Assembly: GCF_000260115.1 (NCBI RefSeq)
Contig: NZ_JH651379.1
Coordinates: forward strand, 248,001 to 312,000
Direction of reading: 5' to 3'
DNA from: Galbibacter orientalis DSM 19592
GTDB taxonomy: Bacteria; Bacteroidota; Bacteroidia; Flavobacteriales; Flavobacteriaceae
DNA: 64,000 bases
Part shown: one piece after another, positions 8,714-16,516 of the stretch
How positions within the stretch are numbered: the stretch's first letter is position 1
Layout of the letters: every line of letters starts with the position of its first letter
Made by a program: the position numbers and the translations under genes
The notes under the pieces: generated by a model
Database searches by the model: none
What the model saw: only the letters and a program-made list of their open reading frames with translations
What the model was told of the DNA's origin: nothing

Positions 8714-11700
8714 TTATCCTTGTGCTTGAATTTGTAATAAACCACTTTCAATACCAGCCATGCGTCCGTCTATACTTTCTAAATAAGGCAAGTAGTTGGT
8801 TACCCCTTGTGAAATCGTAGCTAAGTATTGGCTATTTTGTGTAGCAATAGAAATACCACTAGCAACGTCTAAACGTATAGCGTTTAACGTTCCCTGAAGT
8901 ATATTGGCTGTATCTTCTGTGATGGTAGATATTGCGCCTGAAAGTCCTGTTTTTTGAGTTCCTTGACCTCCTAAACCATCCATTCCTAAGCCTTCCAAAA
9001 CCTCATTAATCGCTTCAATATCACTTTGAGCGCCGTTAATGATTGAATTATAAAGCGAGCGTAAAGAAGCTATCTCCGCAGGCGTGTATTCGCTGTCGCT
9101 TCCAGCTTTTGCAAATTCATCATAAAAGCCTCCAATAGCATCATCTAAAAATTTAACCTCAAAAGCTTGCAGCATTGCATCTTGCATTAAATCTTTGAAG
9201 TCATTAGCAAAGTCTGCTGCCGACTTTTTACCTTCCTTGAATCCAGAAATAATGCTGTCAACAATGGTAGTTTGTGTGGTTGCAGTAAACAGTTCATTAA
9301 GCTCTTCTTGAAATTCTACTACAGCTCTTTTTGCTTCCTCTAATTCTTTCTCCAAAGCATCAAGTTTGGCTTGGTCTGTGCCAGAACCTCTCCCTTTATT
9401 TGCAACTGTAATACCAAGGTATTTGATATCTTTTCTAGCATCACCCTCCGCCTTTATAGCCTCATTAAGTTCTTCTTGGAGTTCTTTTTGTTTCTCAATA
9501 GCACTTATTCTATTGTCAATCCTATCCTCTCCTACGCTTTTAGATATAGCATAATCAAGTTTCTCAATAGTTTTATTTAAATCCTTAATCGCTTTTTCAA
9601 ACTTTCCAGTATCAGAGCTTATTCCAGATTTAAAAACTGCATTTAAAGCCTGCAATCCACCTTGAACCATTTGGCCCGGATTACCAGAAAATAAATTCCC
9701 TGCTGCTGTTCCTAATTCAGATAAAACTCCTAAAGCTTCACTTATGCCTTCAGGTGCACCAAAGGTTTCAAGTAGTTTTTGAGCCTCTCCAATGGATGCT
9801 GTAACTTGACCAAAAACCTCAACAATCTTATCTGAGGTATTTTCAGATATAGCATCAATTTGGTTCATTATTAATTCAGTAGCCTTCTTGCTCTCTTCTG
9901 AACCATCATTATAAAGATCTAGTGTTTTTTTCCACTTATCTTTTTCCTCTTTAAGTTCTTTAAGACTTAGATCTCTTAACTCATAATTAAATTCTTTCTT
10001 AAGTTTTTCAAGGTCATTATATCCATTTTGAGCGACTTTAAGCTTTTTTTTCCAAATATCAAGATACTCTCTTATCTGCCCTCTATCATTTTCATTAGCA
10101 GCATCAAATTTGGCTTTTAAATCACGAATGGTAGCTTCTATAAAGTTTATAGAAGTAGTATCTACTGTGAAATCAAATTCTAGGTTTACTTTTTGATTTG
10201 TGATTGTATTAACTTCACTTACATTAGGTGTGTTTTTACCGCCTACATCACCAGTAGGTTTAAAAACAAACTCTAACACTTTTTTTCGTTCCTCAGCAGC
10301 TTTCTTTATTTGCTCGTTTTCAGATTCTAAATACTTAGCTAACGAATTTGGATTAGCTTTATACTCTTCTTTTGTAAGGTCTTTAATTTCGCCTAGTGCT
10401 GTCAAAACAACCTTTCTCGCTTCAATAGCATCTTTAATACCTTGAAATGAAAACTTTTCGTCAAATTCCGCTAAACCTTCAAGCGAATTTACTTTTTCGA
10501 CTTGCTTAACGATTTCTTTATATCCTTCTGCATTGTCATAGAGTTTGACCGTGAATTTATCCAAGCTTATTTGGTTTTCTTCTACGACATCCTTCGCTTT
10601 TTCTAACTGGTAATAGAATGTGCTTACTGCTTTTTCTGCTTGAAACAATGGAACAACAAAATCCTGATACGCTCCATCAACTCCACTAAATGCGCTTTCT
10701 ATTTTACTGTAAATGTCGTCTGGGTCATCATTTACCGATATAGGTATCTCAATACCGTTCTTTTCCGCAAACGCCAACGCCTTACCTACTAAGGTTTCAA
10801 AATCTGCTAACTCTCTTTGATATATAGCGTCTAACTCATTTCTCGTAGCTTCTGCCTCAGATACTTGCTGTTGAAGTCCTGCAACTGCTACACTTTTGTT
10901 TTTAAGGTTTTGTATCTGCTCTAAGACACCTCGAACACCTTCTAGGGTTTCTTTTAAATTATCGTTCTTAACTTTATCTAAATCTAAACTCGATAGGTAT
11001 TCTGGATATTCGTTTTTAAGCTGCGTTAATATTTCAAGCTTCTTATCAAATTCAACATTAGAATCATATAAAGAGGCTATTAAGTTTCTATATTCACTAG
11101 CTTGTTTTGCTACTTCATCCGTTAAATCCTCGGTACTTCCAATAGCATCATTCATTAAACCAACTACCGCATTTGAAAACCTTAAAAGGCTTTCTCCAAT
11201 ACCTTGCGTACTAGCCTTAATTCTATTGGTAAAGATGCTCCATTGATTGGCATTGGTACCGGTAACTTTAGAGAACGATCTGTCAACACTTCCAGCGGCA
11301 TCACTCATTGCGTTTAAGTCTTCAACCGCTCCTTCCATATTAGGTCCAGCAATTGAAAGAATGCCATTAACAGCCTCTACCCTTCCCGCCATCTCTTTTA
11401 ATTTGGTCTGGCTGCCATCTGCTGCCTTGTACATTTCGTTAAATGCATCTTGAAGAGATAAGGTTTCAAAAACACCATCTCCCATTACCTCGGTTGTAGA
11501 GACTATAGCGGAACGTATTTGCGTCATTGCCTGTCCGGCTGGCACCCCTTGTTTGGTCAATGTAGAAATTGCGGCTCCAATTTCTTGGAATGATATATTA
11601 CTTGCCGCTGCAATTGGTGCTACTTGTGCTATTTGGCTTGAAAGTTCTTCAAAGGATATCTTACCACGGTCGACGGTGGCAAACATTACATCTGCTACCT

Positions 11701-12199
11701 CCTGAGCATCTTCTGTTTGTAATTGGAAGGCATTTAAAATGGTAGTAAGTCCATCGGCTGCAACTTCTGTAGTTGTGATACCTGCGGTAGCGGCTTTGGA
11801 TGCTATTTCTAAAACGTCTAAAGCTTCAGCAGCATCATATCCAGCACCTATAATCTCATACAGTCCTTTCGCTAACTTATCAGGCGGTTCAGTTCCTAAT
11901 CGCTTATAAATATCAAAAAGCCTTTGCTCTAGCCCTCTCATTTCTTTTTCACTCACATTAGCGATGGTGCTTACCTCAGCCATTGCAGACTCAAAGCTTT
12001 TAGCCATGTCGTAGGCTTCTTTGGATATAGCTGTAAGCGCAGCAACTGCTACAGCAGAAAAAGCTATAAAAGGATTTATTTTAGTAATCTTGCTAGCCAT
12101 TTGACCAACAATATTAACCGCTTGATTTGCGCTTTGTTGAAGCCCTGAGTTGTCTATCTCGGGTTTAAAATATAAAGAGTTTTCGCCACGTATTGCCAT
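8714..12199 (-). CDS. Phage tail tape measure protein
   Basis: Tape measure proteins set tail length and fill the tail tube. This one has 1161 residues. Residues about 60-280 match the TP901-type core (AMAEVSTIANVSEKEMRGLE, a string of Ala/Gly-rich helices, then GVPAGQAMTQIRSAI). Long helical and coiled-coil stretches follow. The C-terminal third (from about 800) is Gly/Ala-rich and then helical. If the family rule of about 1.5 angstrom of tail per residue applies, the tail would be near 170 nm. It directly follows the gp10-like gene (18-base gap). What is odd is what is missing: no tube, tail chaperone, distal tail or baseplate gene lies on either side. Confidence 0.9.
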   Translation of the reverse strand: MAIRGENSLYFKPEIDNSGLQQSANQAVNIVGQMASKITKINPFIAFSAVAVAALTAISKEAYDMAKSFESAMAEVSTIANVSEKEMRGLEQRLFDIYKRLGTEPPDKLAKGLYEIIGAGYDAAEALDVLEIASKAATAGITTTEVAADGLTTILNAFQLQTEDAQEVADVMFATVDRGKISFEELSSQIAQVAPIAAASNISFQEIGAAISTLTKQGVPAGQAMTQIRSAIVSTTEVMGDGVFETLSLQDAFNEMYKAADGSQTKLKEMAGRVEAVNGILSIAGPNMEGAVEDLNAMSDAAGSVDRSFSKVTGTNANQWSIFTNRIKASTQGIGESLLRFSNAVVGLMNDAIGSTEDLTDEVAKQASEYRNLIASLYDSNVEFDKKLEILTQLKNEYPEYLSSLDLDKVKNDNLKETLEGVRGVLEQIQNLKNKSVAVAGLQQQVSEAEATRNELDAIYQRELADFETLVGKALAFAEKNGIEIPISVNDDPDDIYSKIESAFSGVDGAYQDFVVPLFQAEKAVSTFYYQLEKAKDVVEENQISLDKFTVKLYDNAEGYKEIVKQVEKVNSLEGLAEFDEKFSFQGIKDAIEARKVVLTALGEIKDLTKEEYKANPNSLAKYLESENEQIKKAAEERKKVLEFVFKPTGDVGGKNTPNVSEVNTITNQKVNLEFDFTVDTTSINFIEATIRDLKAKFDAANENDRGQIREYLDIWKKKLKVAQNGYNDLEKLKKEFNYELRDLSLKELKEEKDKWKKTLDLYNDGSEESKKATELIMNQIDAISENTSDKIVEVFGQVTASIGEAQKLLETFGAPEGISEALGVLSELGTAAGNLFSGNPGQMVQGGLQALNAVFKSGISSDTGKFEKAIKDLNKTIEKLDYAISKSVGEDRIDNRISAIEKQKELQEELNEAIKAEGDARKDIKYLGITVANKGRGSGTDQAKLDALEKELEEAKRAVVEFQEELNELFTATTQTTIVDSIISGFKEGKKSAADFANDFKDLMQDAMLQAFEVKFLDDAIGGFYDEFAKAGSDSEYTPAEIASLRSLYNSIINGAQSDIEAINEVLEGLGMDGLGGQGTQKTGLSGAISTITEDTANILQGTLNAIRLDVASGISIATQNSQYLATISQGVTNYLPYLESIDGRMAGIESGLLQIQAQG

Positions 12200-12217
12200 T
12201 TCGAATAATAGTTGTTA

Positions 12218-12670
12218 TCATGTATAATTAATCTTGCTTAAAAGCTGCTTTAATAACTGTTCTGTTTCCGTTCCTGCCCCAGTTATTACATCAAAGTTTT
12301 TAGCTTCGACCGCCGCGGCGTACTCCATTCCCGCTACTCCGATTAGCATTAACCCTCTAGGGTTCTCGCTCGCTAATCTTTCTGCAAACTCTTTAGCTTT
12401 TTTAACACCCTCTTCTCCCTTACCGTCATAAGTCTCAAACCTTTCACCGAGTATCTGACCGTCTTTAATTACCATGTAGCCAATAGAACTTCTAAGGTTT
12501 CCCGTTTGATCTTTATATCTACCTGTTAGACGTGCTTTATTTACAAATTCATTTCCCGCATACAAAAGAGATTCTTCTATCTGCCATTCAATACGATCCT
12601 TCCAGATTTCAAATGCTTTCTCAACTGTATTTCTTGTAAATAAGGCTTTAAGACCTCCTCCTCTTTTCAT
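12218..12670 (-). CDS. HK97-gp10-like tail/neck protein
   Basis: A 150-residue protein of the type placed between head completion and tail genes in siphophages. The characteristic segments are a helical N-terminus, RLTGRYKDQTGNLRSSIGY in the middle, and VAGMEYAAAVEAKNFDVI near the end. Family members take part in closing the head or terminating the tail. The gene begins after a 418-base non-coding gap, with a near-consensus minus-strand promoter about 30-55 bases upstream of its start (CAAATTA at 12697-12703 and CAA at 12722-12724, read on the other strand as TAATTTG and TTG). It forms an operon with the tape measure gene. Confidence 0.8.
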   Translation of the reverse strand: MKRGGGLKALFTRNTVEKAFEIWKDRIEWQIEESLLYAGNEFVNKARLTGRYKDQTGNLRSSIGYMVIKDGQILGERFETYDGKGEEGVKKAKEFAERLASENPRGLMLIGVAGMEYAAAVEAKNFDVITGAGTETEQLLKQLLSKINYT

Positions 12671-12872
12671 AATAAGAGCGTTAGTTTGTTCTATTGCAAA
12701 TTAGTTGAAGTGAGTGTTTTACAATAGTTTTACGATGTAGTAATTCCGTAGTGGCGTTATCATTTTACCTCATCACACTTATAAGATTTAATACGAAAAT
12801 GGATAAGTAAATTTTGCTGGAGACTACAAAGAAGTAACTCAATAAAAGGAATCACTCAAAAAGTAATCAAAT

Positions 12873-12902
12873 TTGAAGCTGGGTGTTAATGAAGTATCTT
12901 TG
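12873..12902 (+). promoter_or_regulatory. Consensus Bacteroidota promoter on the plus strand
   Basis: TTG at 12873-12875, a 19-base spacer and TATCTTTG at 12895-12902 match the TTG-N19-TAnnTTTG pattern exactly. It points away from the gp10 gene and against the direction of all genes in the element. Confidence 0.65.
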
Positions 12903-12906
12903 CGAA

Positions 12907-13069
12907 ATGAACAAAGCTTTGTGTATTATATTACTCAACAGGTTAATTCTTAATCCATTTCAACATAGCTAAATACATGAAAAAATTGTATCTTTGAATA
13001 GATAAAGCGTTGCCAAATTGCTTTACATTCGAATAAAATAAAAAGGGGCTTGAACAACCCCTTTTTTTT
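12907..13069 (+). ncRNA. Candidate small RNA of element B, possibly with a 21-residue leaderless peptide
   Basis: A consensus promoter ends at 12902 and a GC-rich hairpin with a T run ends near 13069, giving a transcript of roughly 160 bases. A second TATCTTTG box at 12989 could give a shorter form of about 70 bases. An ATG at 12907 opens a 21-codon frame (to 12972) rich in Leu and Ile (ALCIILLNRLIL), which would be nearly leaderless. An RNA regulator, a tiny membrane peptide or neither are all possible; only the signals are seen. Confidence 0.4.
13041..13069. terminator. Bidirectional terminator after the packaging operon
   Basis: AAAAGGGG (13041-13048) pairs with CCCCTTTT (13058-13065), with T runs on both strands. 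On the minus strand it lies just after the last coiled-coil gene (stop at 13089); on the plus strand it would end the candidate small RNA. Confidence 0.75.
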
Positions 13070-13088
13070 ATGCTTATTATTTAGGCTA

Positions 13089-13364
13089 TCATTTTAACCT
13101 TGTTGCCACATCTGCTATATCTCTTTCTGGTGGTCCACTCAAATTACGGATAATATTTTCCTCGCTATCGATATAGCTTTTCAGTTTTATAATCTCATCA
13201 TTTACCACTCTTCTAGCTTGATTATCCTCATAAGTATCTCTTGGTATAAAATGCAGCGTATGTTTAGCATGTAATATCTCATTTTCTAAAGCTTTAACTG
13301 TTTCTTTACGTTTACTTATTTCAGCATTTGCCTCTGACTGTAATTCTAATTTTGATTTATTCAT
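13089..13364 (-). CDS. Small coiled-coil protein of element B (91 aa)
   Basis: I do not recognise a family. The protein is almost entirely charged helix (Lys, Glu and Arg heptad-like pattern from residue 5 to about 70), with no membrane segment. I prefer the ATG at 13364, which has the A/T-rich leader usual in this phylum. An upstream in-frame ATG at 13388 overlaps the end of the previous gene by 13 bases and would add eight residues. It is the last gene of the run that holds the small terminase and is followed by the terminator at 13041-13069. In a phage this place often holds scaffold or head-assembly genes, but nothing in the sequence proves such a role. Confidence 0.6.
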   Translation of the reverse strand: MNKSKLELQSEANAEISKRKETVKALENEILHAKHTLHFIPRDTYEDNQARRVVNDEIIKLKSYIDSEENIIRNLSGPPERDIADVATRLK

Positions 13365-13375
13365 CTTTATAAATT

Positions 13376-13693
13376 TTAATGATTCCATTGTTTCATAACC
13401 TCAGCGATAGCATCATCACTTACTATTACGTTTCTCTCTTCGGTTTCCATTGCTTCAAGCTCCTTATTGAGTTGGTTTCTTTTTTGCAGCAAATTGTTAA
13501 TGCGTGCTTTTTTTTCTACAGATACACTTCTGTCAGCGTATTCACTATTTAATTCCGCTTTTACGGAATTAATTTCCGTTTGCTTACTCGCTATCTTTTT
13601 ACTGTAGCTTTCAAGTGTGCTAATTCGCTCTTTCACTTGGTCTTCGTACTTAGATTTAATTACCTCGTACGCTGGTGTTAATATAATGTCCAT
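13376..13693 (-). CDS. Small coiled-coil protein of element B (105 aa)
   Basis: Not recognised. It begins MDIILTPAYEVIK, followed by a long charged coiled coil (about residues 12-90) and a short acidic end. There are no Cys clusters, signal peptide or membrane helix. It lies between a 71-residue gene and a second coiled-coil gene, and the two coiled-coil genes nearly overlap, so they are probably translated together and may form one complex. A scaffold, a regulator of the helper phage or a packaging partner of the small terminase are possibilities from position alone. Confidence 0.6.
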   Translation of the reverse strand: MDIILTPAYEVIKSKYEDQVKERISTLESYSKKIASKQTEINSVKAELNSEYADRSVSVEKKARINNLLQKRNQLNKELEAMETEERNVIVSDDAIAEVMKQWNH

Positions 13694-13729
13694 TGTAGTT
13701 GAATTTATGCCCTATAGGGCTGTTAATAA

Positions 13730-13945
13730 TTAATTATTTACTTTTTGGTATGCTTGAAGTAAATCCTCTTCTACTTCTTTAGGCATATCTGCCGTCCATA
13801 ATCTAGGAGGAGTTATTCCTGATTCTGTCATTGTTTTCTTAGATTCAAAGCGATGAGACATCCAGTCTATTGTATCTTTTTTTAAATGTGGATACATAAG
13901 CTTGACAGCCTTAGTCATCTTGATAAACATTAAAGGTGATATCAT
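13730..13945 (-). CDS. Small protein of element B (71 aa), unknown
   Basis: Not recognised. The product is a short helical protein with a basic N-terminal half (MTKAVKLMYPHLKKDTIDWMSH) and a Pro-containing middle (TPPRLWTADMP). The first ATG is at 13945; a second Met at residue 10 would also make a sensible start. It sits 11 bases after the stop of the small terminase gene on the same strand. A DNA-binding or terminase-partner role is only suggested by context. Confidence 0.5.
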   Translation of the reverse strand: MISPLMFIKMTKAVKLMYPHLKKDTIDWMSHRFESKKTMTESGITPPRLWTADMPKEVEEDLLQAYQKVNN

Positions 13946-13956
13946 TTCTCAATCAT

Positions 13957-14361
13957 TTAAATTTCTCCTCTTCCATTATCTGGAATCTGAAATATTACTA
14001 CGTTATCTATTTTCTTTTGATTATTGTCCTTCTCATAGAATCCTAGCATTTTGTTTTGCTCTTTAATAGCTGCAATGGCATCACTGTATTTGCTTTCTTT
14101 CTTTGATTCTACTTTGATATCCTCCAAATCTTGAAGTTGGTTCTCAAACGTAACATCAAGCTTTTGTGACACTTCTGACACTTTAGTTTGAACATACTCT
14201 CTTATCCGTAGATTTCCGTAGATTTTTCTAAACCCAATATCAGCGGCGTTAGCGTTGGCTTTTGGGTATACTGCTTGATACGCTTTAGTTCCATTACGGC
14301 CATTGACAAACCACTCATCAATAACTGTTTTGTATTTAATAAAAGTTTTATCTGTCATCAC
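13957..14361 (-). CDS. Small terminase subunit (TerS-like)
   Basis: Small terminases recognise the packaging site and load the large-subunit motor. The N-terminal 60 residues show the usual helix-turn-helix pattern (ID.WFVNGRNGTKAYQAVYP, then a second helix pair around NLRIREYV). A coiled oligomerisation region follows (about 65-115), then a short tail. At 134 residues the length fits. The start overlaps the stop of the upstream gene (ATG within the last bases at 14361). No large terminase follows, which is the pattern of phage satellites that redirect a helper's motor to their own DNA. The family call is good; the redirecting role is inference. Confidence 0.75.
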   Translation of the reverse strand: MMTDKTFIKYKTVIDEWFVNGRNGTKAYQAVYPKANANAADIGFRKIYGNLRIREYVQTKVSEVSQKLDVTFENQLQDLEDIKVESKKESKYSDAIAAIKEQNKMLGFYEKDNNQKKIDNVVIFQIPDNGRGEI

Positions 14362-14597
14362 TACTTGAATTCAGCACAACTAAAACCGTTTTTAGTTGTT
14401 ATTTTTACTGTGTCATAGACTTTCTTTTCGCCTGAGGCTATCCCCTCCAGGGTCTCTCTAATCTTATGATATAGTTCAATTTCTTTTTCAGTTCTAGGCC
14501 TTTCATTTACCCACGCATCAAATGGTTTCGCCTTTTGTAATTCAGCTATTGCCCATCGTCTGGTTTTTTCCTGTTTATTTAAAGCCGCTTTACTCAT
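14361..14597 (-). CDS. Small basic protein of element B (78 aa)
   Basis: Not recognised. It is a soluble, helical, charged protein (NKQEKTRRWAIAELQKAKPF near the start, a Glu-rich middle, and a single Cys near the end). It overlaps the upstream gene by eight bases and touches the small terminase start, so the three are translationally coupled. Being locked between two packaging-type genes suggests a role in DNA recognition or packaging, but no motif shows it. Confidence 0.55.
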   Translation of the reverse strand: MSKAALNKQEKTRRWAIAELQKAKPFDAWVNERPRTEKEIELYHKIRETLEGIASGEKKVYDTVKITTKNGFSCAEFK

Positions 14598-14913
14598 TAC
14601 TCATCATTTTCCGTTGAAGCTCTTTAATGCGTTCGTCTCGCTCTTCTGGCGTCATTTTAACAACCTTACCACCTAACTCTATTTCTGTACGTTGAAGTTT
14701 AGGTATTACAAAGTCTGAGAGTTTAATAATAATATTAATCGCTTTCTCTGGATTCTCTTTAGCGACCTCATCAAGCCATTTCGATAGATCTGGTAGCTTA
14801 TCGCTAACTAATTGATGAAATGCTTGTCTTATTTCTTTTGTGTTCTTATTTGGCACTCCTTTTCTACTTGACTTTTTGCCTAGCTCTGAGGCTTTTTCTT
14901 TAGTTAGGTTCAT
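14590..14913 (-). CDS. Phage packaging-type protein (DUF5681-like)
   Basis: A 107-residue protein starting with a basic segment (SELGKKSSRKGVPNKNTKEIR) of the Gly-Arg-Pro-Lys-Gly-Ala-x-Asn-Lys type. This segment is common in short phage proteins encoded just before terminase genes in Bacteroidota. A helical stretch with SDFVIPKLQRTE follows. It opens the operon that contains the small terminase and lies downstream of the iteron-like repeats at 15017-15125. It may be a DNA-binding packaging factor. The family assignment rests on the basic motif and position and is moderate. Confidence 0.6.
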   Translation of the reverse strand: MNLTKEKASELGKKSSRKGVPNKNTKEIRQAFHQLVSDKLPDLSKWLDEVAKENPEKAINIIIKLSDFVIPKLQRTEIELGGKVVKMTPEERDERIKELQRKMMSNE

Positions 14914-15016
14914 TTTGTTTGTTTTACGTTATTTTATTGTTAGTTTAACAGAGTACATTCAAAATTTTTAAAAGTTGGTGAGCGAAGAAATCACTCTCTC
15001 AACATCTTTTTAAAAA

Positions 15017-15125
15017 ACCTTTCTATAGTACCTTTATATATTACCTTTCTATAGGTGTCGTACTTTTGTAGAAAAATATTAGAGTAAAAAAACAATTATG
15101 AAGTACCCTTTTATATAGGTGTCGT
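15017..15125. repeat. Iteron-like repeats between the replication-type and packaging genes
   Basis: A short motif recurs: ACCTTTCTATAG (15017-15028), ACCTTTATATA (15030-15040), ACCTTTCTATAGGTGTCGT (15043-15061) and ACCCTTTTATATAGGTGTCGT (15105-15125). TATAGGTGTCGT is exact in the last two. They lie in a 245-base gap after the gene ending at 15159 and 104 bases or more before the start at 14913. They could be a replication origin bound by an element-encoded initiator, or operators for the packaging operon. Confidence 0.5.
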
Positions 15126-15158
15126 TATGATGCTGTTATGAGGTTTTCATGATGTTGT

Positions 15159-15854
15159 TCACGGGGGCTCGTTTTTTATTCTGTCTAAAACTCTATTTAA
15201 GGCCACTTTTTCCTCAAACTTTTTCTGCTTTATCAATGTAGATTTTCGCTTCTTCTCAGCTTGGTAAATCAACTCTTCTAGAGAAAGCTTAAATGATACA
15301 TAAAAACCTCGTGTAAATCGAGAATAATGCGTTAAACCCCAGTTAATGATTAGCTCATCTTTAATTTTTGTTAGCTGCCAACGATTTGCGTATTTCTTAA
15401 CCTCATCAGACAGCTCATCATTTTCTGAAACCGACTTTACACGGCCATCCATTCGAGACAACCAAAAGCGGTTAGTGACTTTGCAATAGGTTTTGTTTTG
15501 AACAATTGATTTAATAGCTAGAAACCCTAATAAACTTATCTTCTCAAAGTCGGTTTTATGATCACCATAATATTCAAAAAACACACTCGTATTAATGCCA
15601 ACTTTAGGACTGTTATTTGGCGTGCACTCGTATAGCTTAGACCCATTATTATAACTTTTTTCATTATCCCTTATGACAACACCAAAGTATTTTTGTGCGG
15701 CTTTAAATCGCGCTGTATGTCCGCCGTGTTGGAGTTTCAAATAATGCTCATAGATTGCGTAATCGGAAATGTCATCTAATGATTTTTTGCTATTCCTCAT
15801 AAACCCTCGTAGCATCCAAATAGGGAAATTAAAATATCTCTCATCTCCACTCAT
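15159..15854 (-). CDS. Conserved-type unknown protein of element B, possibly replication or regulation (231 aa)
   Basis: No firm family. The N-terminal half reads like the winged-helix or initiator-type proteins found in Bacteroidota mobile elements (FNFPIWMLRGFM, DYAIYEHYLKL, AAQKYFGV). A middle helical region follows, and the last 40 residues are a basic coiled coil (AEKKRKSTLIKQKKFEEKVA). It overlaps the upstream winged-helix-like gene by four bases (ATGA), so the two products are probably made together. The iteron-like repeats lie immediately downstream, which is why a role in replication initiation is attractive. No Walker or primase motif is visible. Confidence 0.55.
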   Translation of the reverse strand: MSGDERYFNFPIWMLRGFMRNSKKSLDDISDYAIYEHYLKLQHGGHTARFKAAQKYFGVVIRDNEKSYNNGSKLYECTPNNSPKVGINTSVFFEYYGDHKTDFEKISLLGFLAIKSIVQNKTYCKVTNRFWLSRMDGRVKSVSENDELSDEVKKYANRWQLTKIKDELIINWGLTHYSRFTRGFYVSFKLSLEELIYQAEKKRKSTLIKQKKFEEKVALNRVLDRIKNEPP

Positions 15855-16156
15855 ACACTATGCTCTTCGTTTACAAATGAATTATAGTCTTTTATGTAGC
15901 AATACTTCACTTTATAGCCTGTCTGAATACTGGGCTTAATAACAAACGACAAAACCCCTTCATTTAATAAATCGTACACAGCTCGTGTAACACTCCCCAT
16001 TTCCATGCCAGTAATAGCACTAAAACTCCTATTATTGAGCGGCATATTGTTGTTTTGAATTAAAGCCTGTATGATTTTACCTTTTGCGGTTTTTCGTTTC
16101 TTAGAAGCCACGTATTGCTTCCATGCTAAACTTTTGGTATTTCTTTGCGTTGCCAT
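15851..16156 (-). CDS. Winged-helix-like DNA-binding protein (101 aa)
   Basis: A small basic protein. After a Lys/Arg-rich start, residues about 25-90 show a helix, helix, recognition helix and beta-wing order (GKIIQALIQNN, NRSFSAITGMEMGSVTRAVYDLLNEGVL, then YKVKYCYI), as in small winged-helix regulators and replication accessory proteins. It lies 12 bases after the excisionase-like gene and overlaps the next gene by four bases, forming one operon. A regulator or replication protein is likely; which of the two cannot be decided from sequence alone. Confidence 0.6.
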   Translation of the reverse strand: MATQRNTKSLAWKQYVASKKRKTAKGKIIQALIQNNNMPLNNRSFSAITGMEMGSVTRAVYDLLNEGVLSFVIKPSIQTGYKVKYCYIKDYNSFVNEEHSV

Positions 16157-16168
16157 GATACCAATTGT

Positions 16169-16432
16169 TTAAAGTTCAACAATTGCGCTTTCGACTTGTG
16201 ATCGCTTATAATAAATTCTCGATCCGATGGAATGAGCTTTAAGTATTCCCCGCTTAGTCCAATTATGAACTGTCGAAATATCAATTTTAAGCATTTCAGA
16301 AACCTCTGTTCTCGTTAAATATTCTGGAGGATCTTTTGGTTGTAGATTTTTTTGAAGTTCCCCTAACTTAAATTTTATCCTTTCTATGTCGTTTTTAACA
16401 CAGTCTGGCAAATCAATTTGTATTACATTCAT
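16169..16432 (-). CDS. Excisionase-like helix-turn-helix protein
   Basis: An 87-residue protein whose C-terminal 50 residues are a MerR/excisionase-type helix-turn-helix (EYLTRTEVSEMLKIDISTVH, then WTKRGILKAHSIGSRIYYKR). The short N-terminal helix may be for dimerisation. I chose the ATG at 16432, giving MNVIQIDLP; an in-frame ATG nine codons upstream lies in a poorly supported leader. Excisionases bend DNA at attachment sites and steer the integrase toward excision. Position in the early region of the element, in the same direction as the integrase, fits this role. Confidence 0.8.
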   Translation of the reverse strand: MNVIQIDLPDCVKNDIERIKFKLGELQKNLQPKDPPEYLTRTEVSEMLKIDISTVHNWTKRGILKAHSIGSRIYYKRSQVESAIVEL

Positions 16433-16516
16433 GACACTTGTTTTTAAATTCAAGTGCAATTAAGTGTAGGGTGTATCTGTGTGTAGAAAGTGTGTAAATA
16501 TAACTTTACACTATTT

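Larger units (their letters stand above)
12671..13088. other. 418-base gap without a long gene, with promoters and a terminator
   Basis: I find no protein gene above about 21 codons here. The left part carries a candidate minus-strand promoter for the gp10-tape measure operon. The right part has two plus-strand TATCTTTG boxes (12895-12902 and 12989-12996) and a strong hairpin terminator at 13041-13069, suggesting a small RNA. If a capsid block was ever deleted from this element, this gap is where it would have been. Confidence 0.6.

Noticed and set aside
9366-11453. Plus-strand frames of 60-116 codons opposite the tape measure gene
   Set aside because: They mirror the long helical coding strand and have no family features or start signals.
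12671-13088. Fragments of capsid or portal genes in the gap
   Set aside because: I read all frames of this stretch and found no recognisable phage structural segment.
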